Of a stretch of DNA of 64,000 nt, positions 43,229-51,539 are shown one piece after another; the stretch's first letter is position 1, and every line of letters starts with the position of its first letter. A program made the translations under genes and the position numbers. Below the pieces are notes generated by a model. That model did no database searches. It saw nothing but the letters and a program-made list of their open reading frames with translations, and had not been told where the DNA came from. This DNA comes from Psychrilyobacter piezotolerans (GTDB taxonomy: Bacteria; Fusobacteriota; Fusobacteriia; Fusobacteriales; Fusobacteriaceae): positions 100,435 to 164,434 of the forward strand of contig NZ_QUAJ01000004.1 in assembly GCF_003391055.1 (NCBI RefSeq). The letters run 5' to 3'.

Positions 43229-45133
43229 ATGAAATATATAAGAAAAATCGGGATAATATTATCCTTATTAATATTGTTTGGGTTTTCATATGGACAGGAT
43301 GATTTTAAAGCAAAATCTATGAAACTGATGATAAATAAAACCACAGCCCTGGCAGATGGGCAGGATGAAATAAAGATTACCTATAGGATAGAGGATGATA
43401 ATGGTGTACCCCTTAGAAATATCGATAAAAAAGAGCTTAATCTTTTGATTAACGGGGTTGAAAGCAATGAATTTGTCCTGCGATCCAGTGAGAATAAAAC
43501 TTTTGAAATAACTTTGATCTATGGAGGTCTCAGAGCTGAAACCAAAGTAAAATTTGTAAAAGAAAATAAAAAATTAAGAATATACCTGTCTAAAACAAGG
43601 ATCTTGGCTGATGGAACCGATGAAATAATTATTGGAACCACAGATGATCAGGGGAATAAATGGAATGACAGGGTAACCCTCTATATCGATGGGGAAGAAG
43701 TTTCAACCAATGTATTTAAAACAAAAAAAACAGGGGAATATACCGTTGTTGCCAGGTCTGGAAAATTTGAAAGCGAGAAGGGCAAAATAACTGCATATGA
43801 AAAAATTAATGCTTTAAATTTAAAATCAGATAAGGTTAAGGTTCTTGCTAATGGAGTAGATAAAATAACCTTTACCCTGGAGGGGAAGGACCAGAATGGA
43901 CTTAACCGTAAAATAAATGATTTTATATTAGTGGACATTCAGGGGAAAAATATATCTGAATCCGCAGCATTAACTACGAAAAATCCGGGTAACTACAAGA
44001 TCAGAGCTGCCTATAAGGGAGAATATTCCAACTATATTACCTATAATTCTGAAGAGCCTAAAAAGTTCAGTGTAGTTTCATACTATCCAGTAAAGGAAAC
44101 TATAAATTTAAACACCGAGATAGAGGTTGAGTTAAATACAGAAGTTAAAGACTATAGGAATGGTTTAGAAATTTTATTGAATGGTAAACCCATTCAAGGT
44201 ATGATTACCTATGATAAAAATTCTAAATCCCTGCATTTTATTCCGGCCCATCCGCTGAAGTTAAATTCAAAATATAAGGTAAGACTAAAAAAATCCATTG
44301 TGGGAATAGATGAAAACAAGTTAAAAAATGATTTTACTTTTGAATTTGAGACCGTTTCCAGAAAAGATATAGATACAGTTAAGGTAGAAAGAGGATCCTT
44401 TATATTGGGAGACCAGACCGGGCAATTGTGGAAATTTTCCTCTCCTGTACAGGATGCCTTCATTGAATATGACTACCTTATTGGAAAAACACCGGTAACA
44501 TTTGATATCTACGATCAATATACCAGAGATATGAAACTGCCTCTTGTAGATGATAATGGATGGGGACGTAAGACCAGACCTGTTATCAACCTGACCTGGT
44601 TCGATACCATAGGTTTTTTAAACTGGTTATCCCAAAAAGAAAACCTGCCGCCGGCCTATGATTCCGACGGAAATCTTATTGATTCCCATGGGAATAAAAC
44701 CCGGGATATAACTAAAGTTATGGGATATAGACTGCCAACTGAGATTGAATGGGAATTCGCCGGGAAGGGAGGGGTAAGATCCAAACCTACCCTATTCAGC
44801 GGATCTAATGATGTAGGCGCAGTAGGCTGGTACTCTGAAAATTCAAAGGGTAAAACCCATGAAGTAGCCACAAAAATGCCCAATGAATTGGGAATTTATG
44901 ATATGAGCGGAAATGTCTGGGAGTGGATAAATGACAATAGTGGTGTTTATTCAGGAATAGAGAGGATCAACAGTGTAGGTCCTAAAAATGGATCGTTAAA
45001 AATCCTCCGGGGAGGGTCATTTAACAGTATAATGAGTGATACCCAGCTGACTTTTAGAGATGAACTGTCTCCTAATACCAAGGATATATATTATGGATTC
45101 AGAATAGCAAGAACAATTAGGGAGGAAAGATAA
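43229..45133 (+). CDS. Secreted Ig-like/formylglycine-generating-enzyme-like protein
   Basis: A 634-aa exported protein. Residues 1-23 are a signal peptide (GIILSLLILFGFSYG). Three invasin-like Ig domains follow, each starting with a variant of TKxLADGxDEI (near residues ~30, 120, 205). Next is a Big_5-type Ig domain (ISLNTEIEVELNTE-like, ~285-380). Residues ~385-634 are an FGE-sulfatase/SUMF1 domain with PVINLTWFDTIGFLNWLSQ, GYRLPTEIEWEFAGKGG, YDMSGNVWEWIND and LRGGSFNSI. The catalytic Cys pair of true FGE is absent, so it is likely a non-catalytic or binding variant. The stop overlaps the next start by one base. Confidence 0.85.
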   Translation: MKYIRKIGIILSLLILFGFSYGQDDFKAKSMKLMINKTTALADGQDEIKITYRIEDDNGVPLRNIDKKELNLLINGVESNEFVLRSSENKTFEITLIYGGLRAETKVKFVKENKKLRIYLSKTRILADGTDEIIIGTTDDQGNKWNDRVTLYIDGEEVSTNVFKTKKTGEYTVVARSGKFESEKGKITAYEKINALNLKSDKVKVLANGVDKITFTLEGKDQNGLNRKINDFILVDIQGKNISESAALTTKNPGNYKIRAAYKGEYSNYITYNSEEPKKFSVVSYYPVKETINLNTEIEVELNTEVKDYRNGLEILLNGKPIQGMITYDKNSKSLHFIPAHPLKLNSKYKVRLKKSIVGIDENKLKNDFTFEFETVSRKDIDTVKVERGSFILGDQTGQLWKFSSPVQDAFIEYDYLIGKTPVTFDIYDQYTRDMKLPLVDDNGWGRKTRPVINLTWFDTIGFLNWLSQKENLPPAYDSDGNLIDSHGNKTRDITKVMGYRLPTEIEWEFAGKGGVRSKPTLFSGSNDVGAVGWYSENSKGKTHEVATKMPNELGIYDMSGNVWEWINDNSGVYSGIERINSVGPKNGSLKILRGGSFNSIMSDTQLTFRDELSPNTKDIYYGFRIARTIREER

Positions 45134-45999
45134 TGACTGAAAAAGATACACTTTTAAATAAAATATATGAGCTTCTCACCGATACCGACAGATTTGCAGT
45201 GCTTATCGAAAAATTTATTTTATTTACCGTACGTGCAATTATTGCGGTTTTGGTATTTATGGTCTGTAGAAAAATTATAAAGATTCTGATGAAAAAATAT
45301 GACCAGCTGAATGGAAAAGATTCCAATAAGTCGCTCCAGACTTTTTCCAGATCGATCCTGAAATTATCCTTAAATTTTGCAGCAATTATGATTGCACTTT
45401 TAATAATGGGTGTAAAGCAGACTGCTTTTGTAGGACTTTTAGGGGGAGCAGTTCTGGGAATTGGTTTAGCTCTGAAAGATACTCTGGCAAATTTTGCCGG
45501 AGGAATCATCATAATAGTATTTAAAGCCTATGAGATCGGTGATTTTATAGAAATAGACGGACAAGGAGGAAGTGTCCACGGGATAAATGTTTTTGCTACA
45601 ACACTCAATACCATCGATAACAAAAGGGTTTTAGTCCCAAATGGGCTGGCAGCTTCCCATCAAATTATAAACTATACAAAGAACAAGATGAGAAGGGTGG
45701 ATCTTTTATTTGGAATTTCTTATGACGATGATTTTAAAAAAGCTATAAAAATATTGACGGAAATTTCAGAATCTCATCCTAAGATTTCACAGCAAATCGA
45801 TAAGACCATCAGGTTGAGGGAGTTAGCTAATAGTTCGGTAAACCTTACCTTTAGAGTATGGTGTAAATCTGAAGATTATTGGGAAGTGTACTATGATGTT
45901 ATGGAGTCAGCTAAACTTAAGTTTGATGAAAATAATATAACTATACCATTCCCGCAAATGGATGTCCACATGCATAAAACAGAAATAATTGATAAATAA
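45133..45999 (+). CDS. MscS-type mechanosensitive ion channel
   Basis: A 288-aa small-conductance mechanosensitive channel. Three membrane segments lie in residues ~20-110, with the pore-lining TM3 GGAVLGIGLALKDTLANFAGG. Then come the beta-domain EIGDFIEIDGQGGSVHGI and RVLVPNGLAASHQIINYT, the classic MscS signatures. MscS homologues release solutes on hypo-osmotic shock. The start (TAATG) overlaps the preceding secreted-protein gene, so the two are translationally coupled. It is the last gene of a three-gene operon. Confidence 0.9.
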   Translation: MTEKDTLLNKIYELLTDTDRFAVLIEKFILFTVRAIIAVLVFMVCRKIIKILMKKYDQLNGKDSNKSLQTFSRSILKLSLNFAAIMIALLIMGVKQTAFVGLLGGAVLGIGLALKDTLANFAGGIIIIVFKAYEIGDFIEIDGQGGSVHGINVFATTLNTIDNKRVLVPNGLAASHQIINYTKNKMRRVDLLFGISYDDDFKKAIKILTEISESHPKISQQIDKTIRLRELANSSVNLTFRVWCKSEDYWEVYYDVMESAKLKFDENNITIPFPQMDVHMHKTEIIDK

Positions 46000-46019
46000 T
46001 AATAATAACGCCTTGTGCT

Positions 46020-46935
46020 TGCCTAATAAAGAAAAATAAAAAATAGTCACGAATTACACAAATTAACTCTAATTTATAAAGATTTAAAGAAAAGAAATAG
46101 AACGCGGATGTATGGATACATACATGGATAATATGGAGATAATCACAGTTTTTTATGTTCTAACCAAGAAACAAAAGAATTAACTCAGTGAACCTCAGAA
46201 GACTCTGTGTCTCTGCGTTGAAAAGATAGGTTCTAAAGAGTCCCTCTTTAATACGGGTTCATTTCTTATCTTAACACAAGAAACGAACCAAAGAAAGTCA
46301 AGAAGGTTTATAATTGTCTTTATAAGTAAGTCTCAATCGTCATTGTAGAAACATTACTGCTGAAGCGGAACGACTATAAACTTCGCTTAAATTTTTAATT
46401 TTGAAGGCTATGCTACTTTCACAATGATTACCCTACTAAGAGCGATATACAAACTAAGTCCCGCAACGTAGTGAGGACTGTAGCCCGAAAGCTCGTAGTT
46501 ATTTTATCTCTACTCAGAAGCTATTTTCAAAATTTGAGCTTTTCTTTCCTCTGTTTCTTTTGCTCACCAAAAGAAACAGAGTCCGTTAAGGGTGACACCC
46601 TTAGATTTTAACCTTTTGTCTATTTACGAGTATCAAAATTAGATTTATTAAATATGATTTTTTCAATATCAAGGGAAAGTACGTCTAAATGGTAAAAGAT
46701 TCTAAAGATTCCATCTTTAATACGGGTCTGTTTCTTGTCTTGACACAAGAAATAGACGAAAGAAAGTCAAGAAGGTTTATAATTGTCTTTGTAAGTAAGT
46801 CACAATTGTCATTGTAGAAACACTACTGCTGAAGCGGAACGACTATAAACTTCAGATTGAAGGTCTTAACTTAAAAACAAAAAAACTTCTGTGTTATAGC
46901 AGTAAAGCATATCATTTGTGTAATTCGTGACAAAA
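46020..46935. repeat. Dispersed intergenic repeat, two tandem-like copies
   Basis: This ~980-base gap carries no credible gene. It holds two copies of a ~170-base block (46250-46390 and 46720-46860). Each contains a ttaatacggg phrase, then gaaagtcaagaaggtttataattgtc, then the 44-bp core (46341-46384 and 46810-46853) containing gctgaagcggaacgactata. The same core is at 51377-51420 and inverted at 30723-30766. Flanks contain 'ctctgtgtctctgcgttg' and 'agaacgcggat' fragments that recur at 2.4, 4.2 and 31.0 kb. The copies are imperfect and no frame is conserved, so this looks like a non-coding, decaying repeat family. Confidence 0.85.
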
Positions 46936-46979
46936 AAAGTTAGTTTTAAAAAAATATAAAGTAATAAAAGAGGTAGATT

Positions 46980-48905
46980 ATGTTAAAGAAAGCTGAGAAA
47001 ATATTGTTTCAATATTTTGGATATAAAAAATTCAGAACCAGCCAAGAGGAGATAGTCTCCTCTATTTTGGATGGAAGAAATCTTTTGGGGATAATTCCAA
47101 CTGGCAGCGGAAAATCTATCTGTTATCAGATTCCGGCACTGCTGTCTCCTAAACTTACCATAGTTATCTCCCCCCTGATCTCCCTCATGAAAGATCAGGT
47201 AGATACCCTGAAGATATCCAATATCCCTTCAGCTTTTATAAACAGTTCCCTCTCAAAGGAAGAATATGTAGATATAATCAGGCAGTTGCGGCAGCATAAA
47301 CTAAAACTCCTGTATATTGCTCCCGAAAGACTCCTCAATGCTAAATTTATAAACCTGCTGACCTCTCTCCAGATAGGAATGGTGGCTGTAGATGAAGCCC
47401 ACTGTATATCCCAATGGGGACATGATTTCAGAAAATCTTATCTGGAAATCCCTAAATTTATTGAAAAACTGGATCAGAATATACAGATAACGGCATTTAC
47501 GGCTACAGCTACCCCAAAGGTAAAGGAAGATATCATAGATCTGTTGGAGATGAGGAACCCCAAAATATTTGTAGGAGGGTTTGACCGGAAGAATTTATTT
47601 TTTAAAGTTGTAAAAAATGAAGATGCAGAATCATTTTTAGTGGATTATTTGGACACCCATAGAAAAGCTCCCGGAATCATCTACGCTTCTACACGAAAAG
47701 AAGTGGACAACCTGTATGCTTATTTGAGATTGAAGCATTTCAGCGTGGGAAAATATCATGCAGGGCTTACCGACGATGAGCGTAAAAAATTTCAAAATAA
47801 ATTTATAACCGGTGATATCAGAGTTATGATTGCCACCAATGCCTTTGGGATGGGGATAGATAAATCCAATGTAAGATTTGTTATCCACCGGAATATACCC
47901 AAAGATATCGAAAGCTACTATCAGGAGGCCGGCCGTGGCGGTCGTGACGGGGGGCAGGCTGAATGTATCTTGATGTTTTACCCTGAAGATATCGGTACAC
48001 AAGAATTTTTTATAGACATGAATAAAGATCTTTCTCCGGTATTAAAGAGGGATAAACTGAAAAAATTGGATAAGATGGTAGCCTATACCGAGATAAAATC
48101 CTGCCTGAGGGAATATACATTGAAGTATTTTGGTGACAGGAGGATCAAAAATTACTGCGGGAACTGCAGTAACTGTACCGGTCTAAAGGATGTGGAAAAT
48201 AATACTGTGGATGCACAAAAGGTCCTCTCATGTATCGGCAGATCCAGGGAAAATGTAGGTGTCAGGATGGTTATCCGCCTCCTGTTGGGAGAGACAAGTG
48301 ATAAAATCACAAGAAAGGGTCTGGATAAGATCTCAACCTTTGGAATTTTTAAAGATTACGACAAAAACCTGCTGGAGGAATTTATCAACTACCTCATCTC
48401 CGAAGGATATATAGATCAAACGGCAGGATCATATCCTGTGCTTAAATTAAATGAAAAATCATTTGATGTACTCAGTGGAAATATCAAGGTTCTCCGAAAG
48501 AAAAATGAAGTTGTATCCTTTGATTATTATGAAAATCCTGTCTTTGAAAGGTTAAATGAGGTACGGCGTAAGATAGCAGAAAAAGAAGGAATAGCTCCAT
48601 ACGTCCTTTTGTCCGATGTAACTTTAATGGAACTGGCAGACAAAAAACCTACCAACAGGTGGGAGATGTTAAAGATTAAGGGGATAGGCAACCAGAAATT
48701 TGAAAACTACGGACAAGGTTTTTTAGATGTTTTAATCACAGAGGCAGGGATTGAAAATTTAAAAAATAACGGATCTCAAGAAGCCCAAAAAGCCGATAAA
48801 AAATACCTGGTTGAAATTGAAAAAGTAAAACATCTGAAAGAAAGTCTAAACTTAGATGTAGATGTGGAGGAGTTAGCTCAGGCTATAAGTGAGATCTTTT
48901 TTTAA
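46980..48905 (+). CDS. recQ: ATP-dependent DNA helicase RecQ
   Basis: A 641-aa RecQ. Motif I is IIPTGSGKSICYQIPALL, motif II AVDEAHCISQWGHDFR, motif III FTATATPKV and motif VI YYQEAGRGGRDGG. The Zn-binding Cys region is CLREYTLKYFGDR, then YCGNCSNCTG. The RQC winged-helix region follows, then an HRDC domain near residues ~515-595 (DVTLMELADKKPTNRWEMLK). It unwinds DNA 3' to 5' in recombination and fork repair. The start is at a good ribosome-binding site (AGAGGTAG). Monocistronic; a palindromic terminator follows. Confidence 0.93.
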   Translation: MLKKAEKILFQYFGYKKFRTSQEEIVSSILDGRNLLGIIPTGSGKSICYQIPALLSPKLTIVISPLISLMKDQVDTLKISNIPSAFINSSLSKEEYVDIIRQLRQHKLKLLYIAPERLLNAKFINLLTSLQIGMVAVDEAHCISQWGHDFRKSYLEIPKFIEKLDQNIQITAFTATATPKVKEDIIDLLEMRNPKIFVGGFDRKNLFFKVVKNEDAESFLVDYLDTHRKAPGIIYASTRKEVDNLYAYLRLKHFSVGKYHAGLTDDERKKFQNKFITGDIRVMIATNAFGMGIDKSNVRFVIHRNIPKDIESYYQEAGRGGRDGGQAECILMFYPEDIGTQEFFIDMNKDLSPVLKRDKLKKLDKMVAYTEIKSCLREYTLKYFGDRRIKNYCGNCSNCTGLKDVENNTVDAQKVLSCIGRSRENVGVRMVIRLLLGETSDKITRKGLDKISTFGIFKDYDKNLLEEFINYLISEGYIDQTAGSYPVLKLNEKSFDVLSGNIKVLRKKNEVVSFDYYENPVFERLNEVRRKIAEKEGIAPYVLLSDVTLMELADKKPTNRWEMLKIKGIGNQKFENYGQGFLDVLITEAGIENLKNNGSQEAQKADKKYLVEIEKVKHLKESLNLDVDVEELAQAISEIFF

Positions 48906-48928
48906 AGAGGCTGTCTCAATAGGATAGT

Positions 48929-48960
48929 AAAAAAAAGTAGCCTAGGCTACTTTTTTTTTA
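48929..48960. terminator. Bidirectional intrinsic terminator
   Basis: AAAAAAAGTAGCC / GGCTACTTTTTTT perfect palindrome with T runs on both sides, after recQ. Confidence 0.92.
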
Positions 48961-49062
48961 TTAAAGCTATGTAATGATTCTCTATTTTTTTGCTTTTCTC
49001 TTCATCTTTTAATTGTTTAAAATTTTACCCATCTTTCTTTCATTCTATACTGATTCAGCCTC

Positions 49063-50649
49063 TTAATTCCCTTTCAAAGTAATAACCTTATTTGCTATTC
49101 TTTCTACAAACAGATCATCGTGCTCTATAAATAAAATAGTCGGATTATATTTTAATATGGCTTTTTCAATTCTTGTGCGGGTATGGAGATCCAGAAAATT
49201 TAACGGCTCATCCCATAAAAAAAAATCTTTCTCTAAATAGATATTTAAAGCCATATACAGCTTTCTGGTTTCCCCCTGACTGAGGAGGGAAGTATCTTTG
49301 CCGAGCAGGTTACCCCGGATATCAAAAGCAGCTAAAAAAGGAGTAAATGACTTAATGTCGATATTTAAATCCATCAGGAACTCTTCCAAGGTCATGTCTT
49401 TCGGCAGAAGCTCCTGGGGAAGATAACCTATATTTATTCTCGGATCGATAAATATATTCCCTGTAAATTTTATCTGGTTTAAAACAGCTTTAATAATACT
49501 TGTTTTCCCGCTCCCATTGGGGCCAATAATTGCTACTCTTTCACCACGGTCTATACTAAATGATAAATTTGATATGATTTTTTTATCTGCATAGCTGATA
49601 TTCAGATTATCCACCCTTAAAACTTTTTGAGGCAGCAGCTTAATATCTTTAAATTTAATCTCATATTCTTTCTCAAAAAACTGGACTAATTTTTCTTTAT
49701 CATCTATCTTATCTAAATATTTTCTTTCATAACTTTTAGCTGTTTTCATCATTTTTGCAGCCTTTCTGCCTTGAAAACCTTTGTCTAAAGCACCACGCTT
49801 CTTATCTTCGGTGGATGCTGCCCAATTTTCTTTTTGTTTCAAACTTTCCTTATCCCTGTTTATCTGATTTTTAAGTAAAATATTTTTCTTTTGCTCACTC
49901 TCTAATAACTTCAGATAATTTTCTTCAAACTTAAAGAATGTTGTGTTATAGATCTTAGCTTCCCTTCTGCTGTGCAGATGAAGGATATGATCTCCTACCG
50001 TATTCAAAAACTTCCTGTCATGAGATATACAGATGAAACCTCTCTTCTGATTTTTTAGATACTGTCCTATTAATTTTCTGGATTCAATATCCAGATGATT
50101 TGTAGGTTCATCTATCAGGGGAAAACTGTTTTTCTTCAAAAATAATGAGATTAACTGTATCTTCGTTTTTTCTCCCCCGCTCAAGGAGTTGTAAAACCGA
50201 TTTAAAATATCGAGGTCCAAATTTATATTCAATAGCTCTTTTTCTATTAAACTTTCAATTTGGTAACCGTCTAATTCTCTGTATTTTTCCTCGACTTCCC
50301 CGTATTTAATCAAGTTATCCTGGGTTGGATCTAATAATAATTTTTCCATCTCATCTTCATAGAGTTTATAAGGCCCCAGGTTATCTTTAATAAAGTCCAA
50401 TACCCTGGTACTCTCATTTACTTTCTGCTGGAAAGAAAAATTAAAAAATGTTTTATCACACTTTATTTCCCCGCCATCTTTAATCAGTTCACCATCTATT
50501 AACTTTAACAGTGTACTCTTTCCTCTGCCGTTTTTCCCATAAATTATAGTTTTCCAGGATGTATCGATCTCTATATTTAACTTACTGAATATCTCCTTAT
50601 AGGGATTTTCATAGGAAAAACTTAAATTTGTTATATTTATTTTATTCAA
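49063..50649 (-). CDS. ABC-F ribosome-protection-type ATPase (Lsa-like)
   Basis: A 528-aa soluble ABC-F protein with two ATPase domains and no membrane segments. Walker A motifs are IIYGKNGRGKSTLLKL and IIGPNGSGKTSIIKAV; signatures are NSLSGGEKTKIQL and SLLSQGETRKLYM. The Walker B segments FPLIDEPTNHLDIE and FFLWDEPLNFLDL match the Lsa/Vga-type resistance proteins, including the unusual DEPLNFLD. The interdomain linker (residues ~225-310) is Lys-rich and coiled, as in ARE ABC-F proteins. These act on the ribosomal exit site and displace lincosamides, streptogramin A or pleuromutilins. An apparent GTG at 50661 lies in the GAGGTGA ribosome-binding site; TTG at 50649 is the better start. A leader peptide lies upstream. 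Confidence 0.85.
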   Translation of the reverse strand: MNKINITNLSFSYENPYKEIFSKLNIEIDTSWKTIIYGKNGRGKSTLLKLIDGELIKDGGEIKCDKTFFNFSFQQKVNESTRVLDFIKDNLGPYKLYEDEMEKLLLDPTQDNLIKYGEVEEKYRELDGYQIESLIEKELLNINLDLDILNRFYNSLSGGEKTKIQLISLFLKKNSFPLIDEPTNHLDIESRKLIGQYLKNQKRGFICISHDRKFLNTVGDHILHLHSRREAKIYNTTFFKFEENYLKLLESEQKKNILLKNQINRDKESLKQKENWAASTEDKKRGALDKGFQGRKAAKMMKTAKSYERKYLDKIDDKEKLVQFFEKEYEIKFKDIKLLPQKVLRVDNLNISYADKKIISNLSFSIDRGERVAIIGPNGSGKTSIIKAVLNQIKFTGNIFIDPRINIGYLPQELLPKDMTLEEFLMDLNIDIKSFTPFLAAFDIRGNLLGKDTSLLSQGETRKLYMALNIYLEKDFFLWDEPLNFLDLHTRTRIEKAILKYNPTILFIEHDDLFVERIANKVITLKGN

Positions 50650-50729
50650 AATATCACTCACCTCATATTAATTTATTTTAGGTAAATTAAGGCTATAATA
50701 AAACAGTGATATATTATTTTCTGCTTAAA

Positions 50730-50756
50730 TTATAGTCCTATTATTGCAGTTTCCAT
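50730..50756 (-). CDS. Leader peptide METAIIGL upstream of the ABC-F gene
   Basis: An 8-codon frame opens at ATG 50754-50756, 7 bases after GGGGAGGTGA (one of the strongest ribosome-binding sites in the window), and ends TAA at 50730. The segments CTATAAT (in and just after the frame) and ATTATAG (50693-50699) downstream can pair, giving alternative structures before the ABC-F start. Ribosome-stalling leader peptides control many ARE ABC-F genes, so this is a plausible attenuator. There is no homology test; the size fits the known ones. Confidence 0.6.
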   Translation of the reverse strand: METAIIGL

Positions 50757-50849
50757 ATTTAAATCACCTCCCCTTATTATTTCTTGTAACTTTTTCAATA
50801 TACTAGTTATTTTTTCTTTTGTCAATTAAAAAACATTATCATACAAAAA

Positions 50850-51430
50850 CAGCAGACGGGCACATTCAAGAAACCTCCTCATTCTTATGGAATATTTAAG
50901 TGAACAAAGAAAAAAGATTTTTATCTGTGTAGATTAAAGGGTTTTCAGTGTATCTCAAAGAGATCCGTGTTCAAAGGATTTAAAAGAAATCGAACACTGA
51001 TGCTGTCGCATACACGGAAGAAACTCTGATGATCGCTGGATTTTTGTTTTTGGGTTAAAACCAAGAGAAAGTATTTTAAATTTATGTAGGGGGTAATTCA
51101 TGAATTACCCGTACGATAACATATTCCTTTCTCCCTGGCATTTAAAAATAATTTTCATTTTTCTTCGGAGAATCGCTATAGTTTTCTCTATTATTAGAGA
51201 AAACGCCAATAAGGAAGGAGTAAGAAGAAAGTTCCAAGGATTCCGCCCTTGATACGGCCCCTTTCTTGTCTTGATACAAGATAAGGGGGAAAGAAAATCA
51301 AGAAGGTTTCTTACACTTCCTCGTTATGTTTTCCCCTAAATGGGGAAGACGAAGCAATAACCTCTGTCACAATCGTCATTGAGAAACACTACTGCCGAAG
51401 CGGAACGACTATAAACTTCGGATTTTAAAA
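50850..51430. repeat. Dispersed intergenic repeats between ABC-F and hutU
   Basis: The gene-free gap holds the 44-bp core at 51377-51420, the block cttgatacaagataagggggaaag with atcaagaagg (compare 46.3 and 46.7 kb), and phrases such as gtgtatctcaaagagatccg. At 51091-51110 lies a perfect palindrome GGGTAATTCATGAATTACCC, which recurs in shortened form at 55341-55359. No gene was seen. Confidence 0.8.
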
Positions 51431-51500
51431 GTGTTAATCATTACTGCTTTGGTTTCTTTTTTGGAAGAGAAACCATAAAAAAGAAGAGTGAAAGAATCTA

Positions 51501-51533
51501 AAAAGAGGCAGACCCCATTAGGATCTGCCTCTC
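51501..51533 (-). terminator. Intrinsic terminator of hutU
   Basis: AGAGGCAGA-CC / GG-TCTGCCTCT with a 5-base loop and T5 on the minus strand, just after the hutU stop. Confidence 0.9.
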
Positions 51534-51539
51534 TAAATT

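Noticed and set aside
46020..46935. Possible small genes in the repeat blocks
   Set aside because: Frames are short, not shared between copies, and lack ribosome-binding sites; the similarity between copies is at the DNA level.
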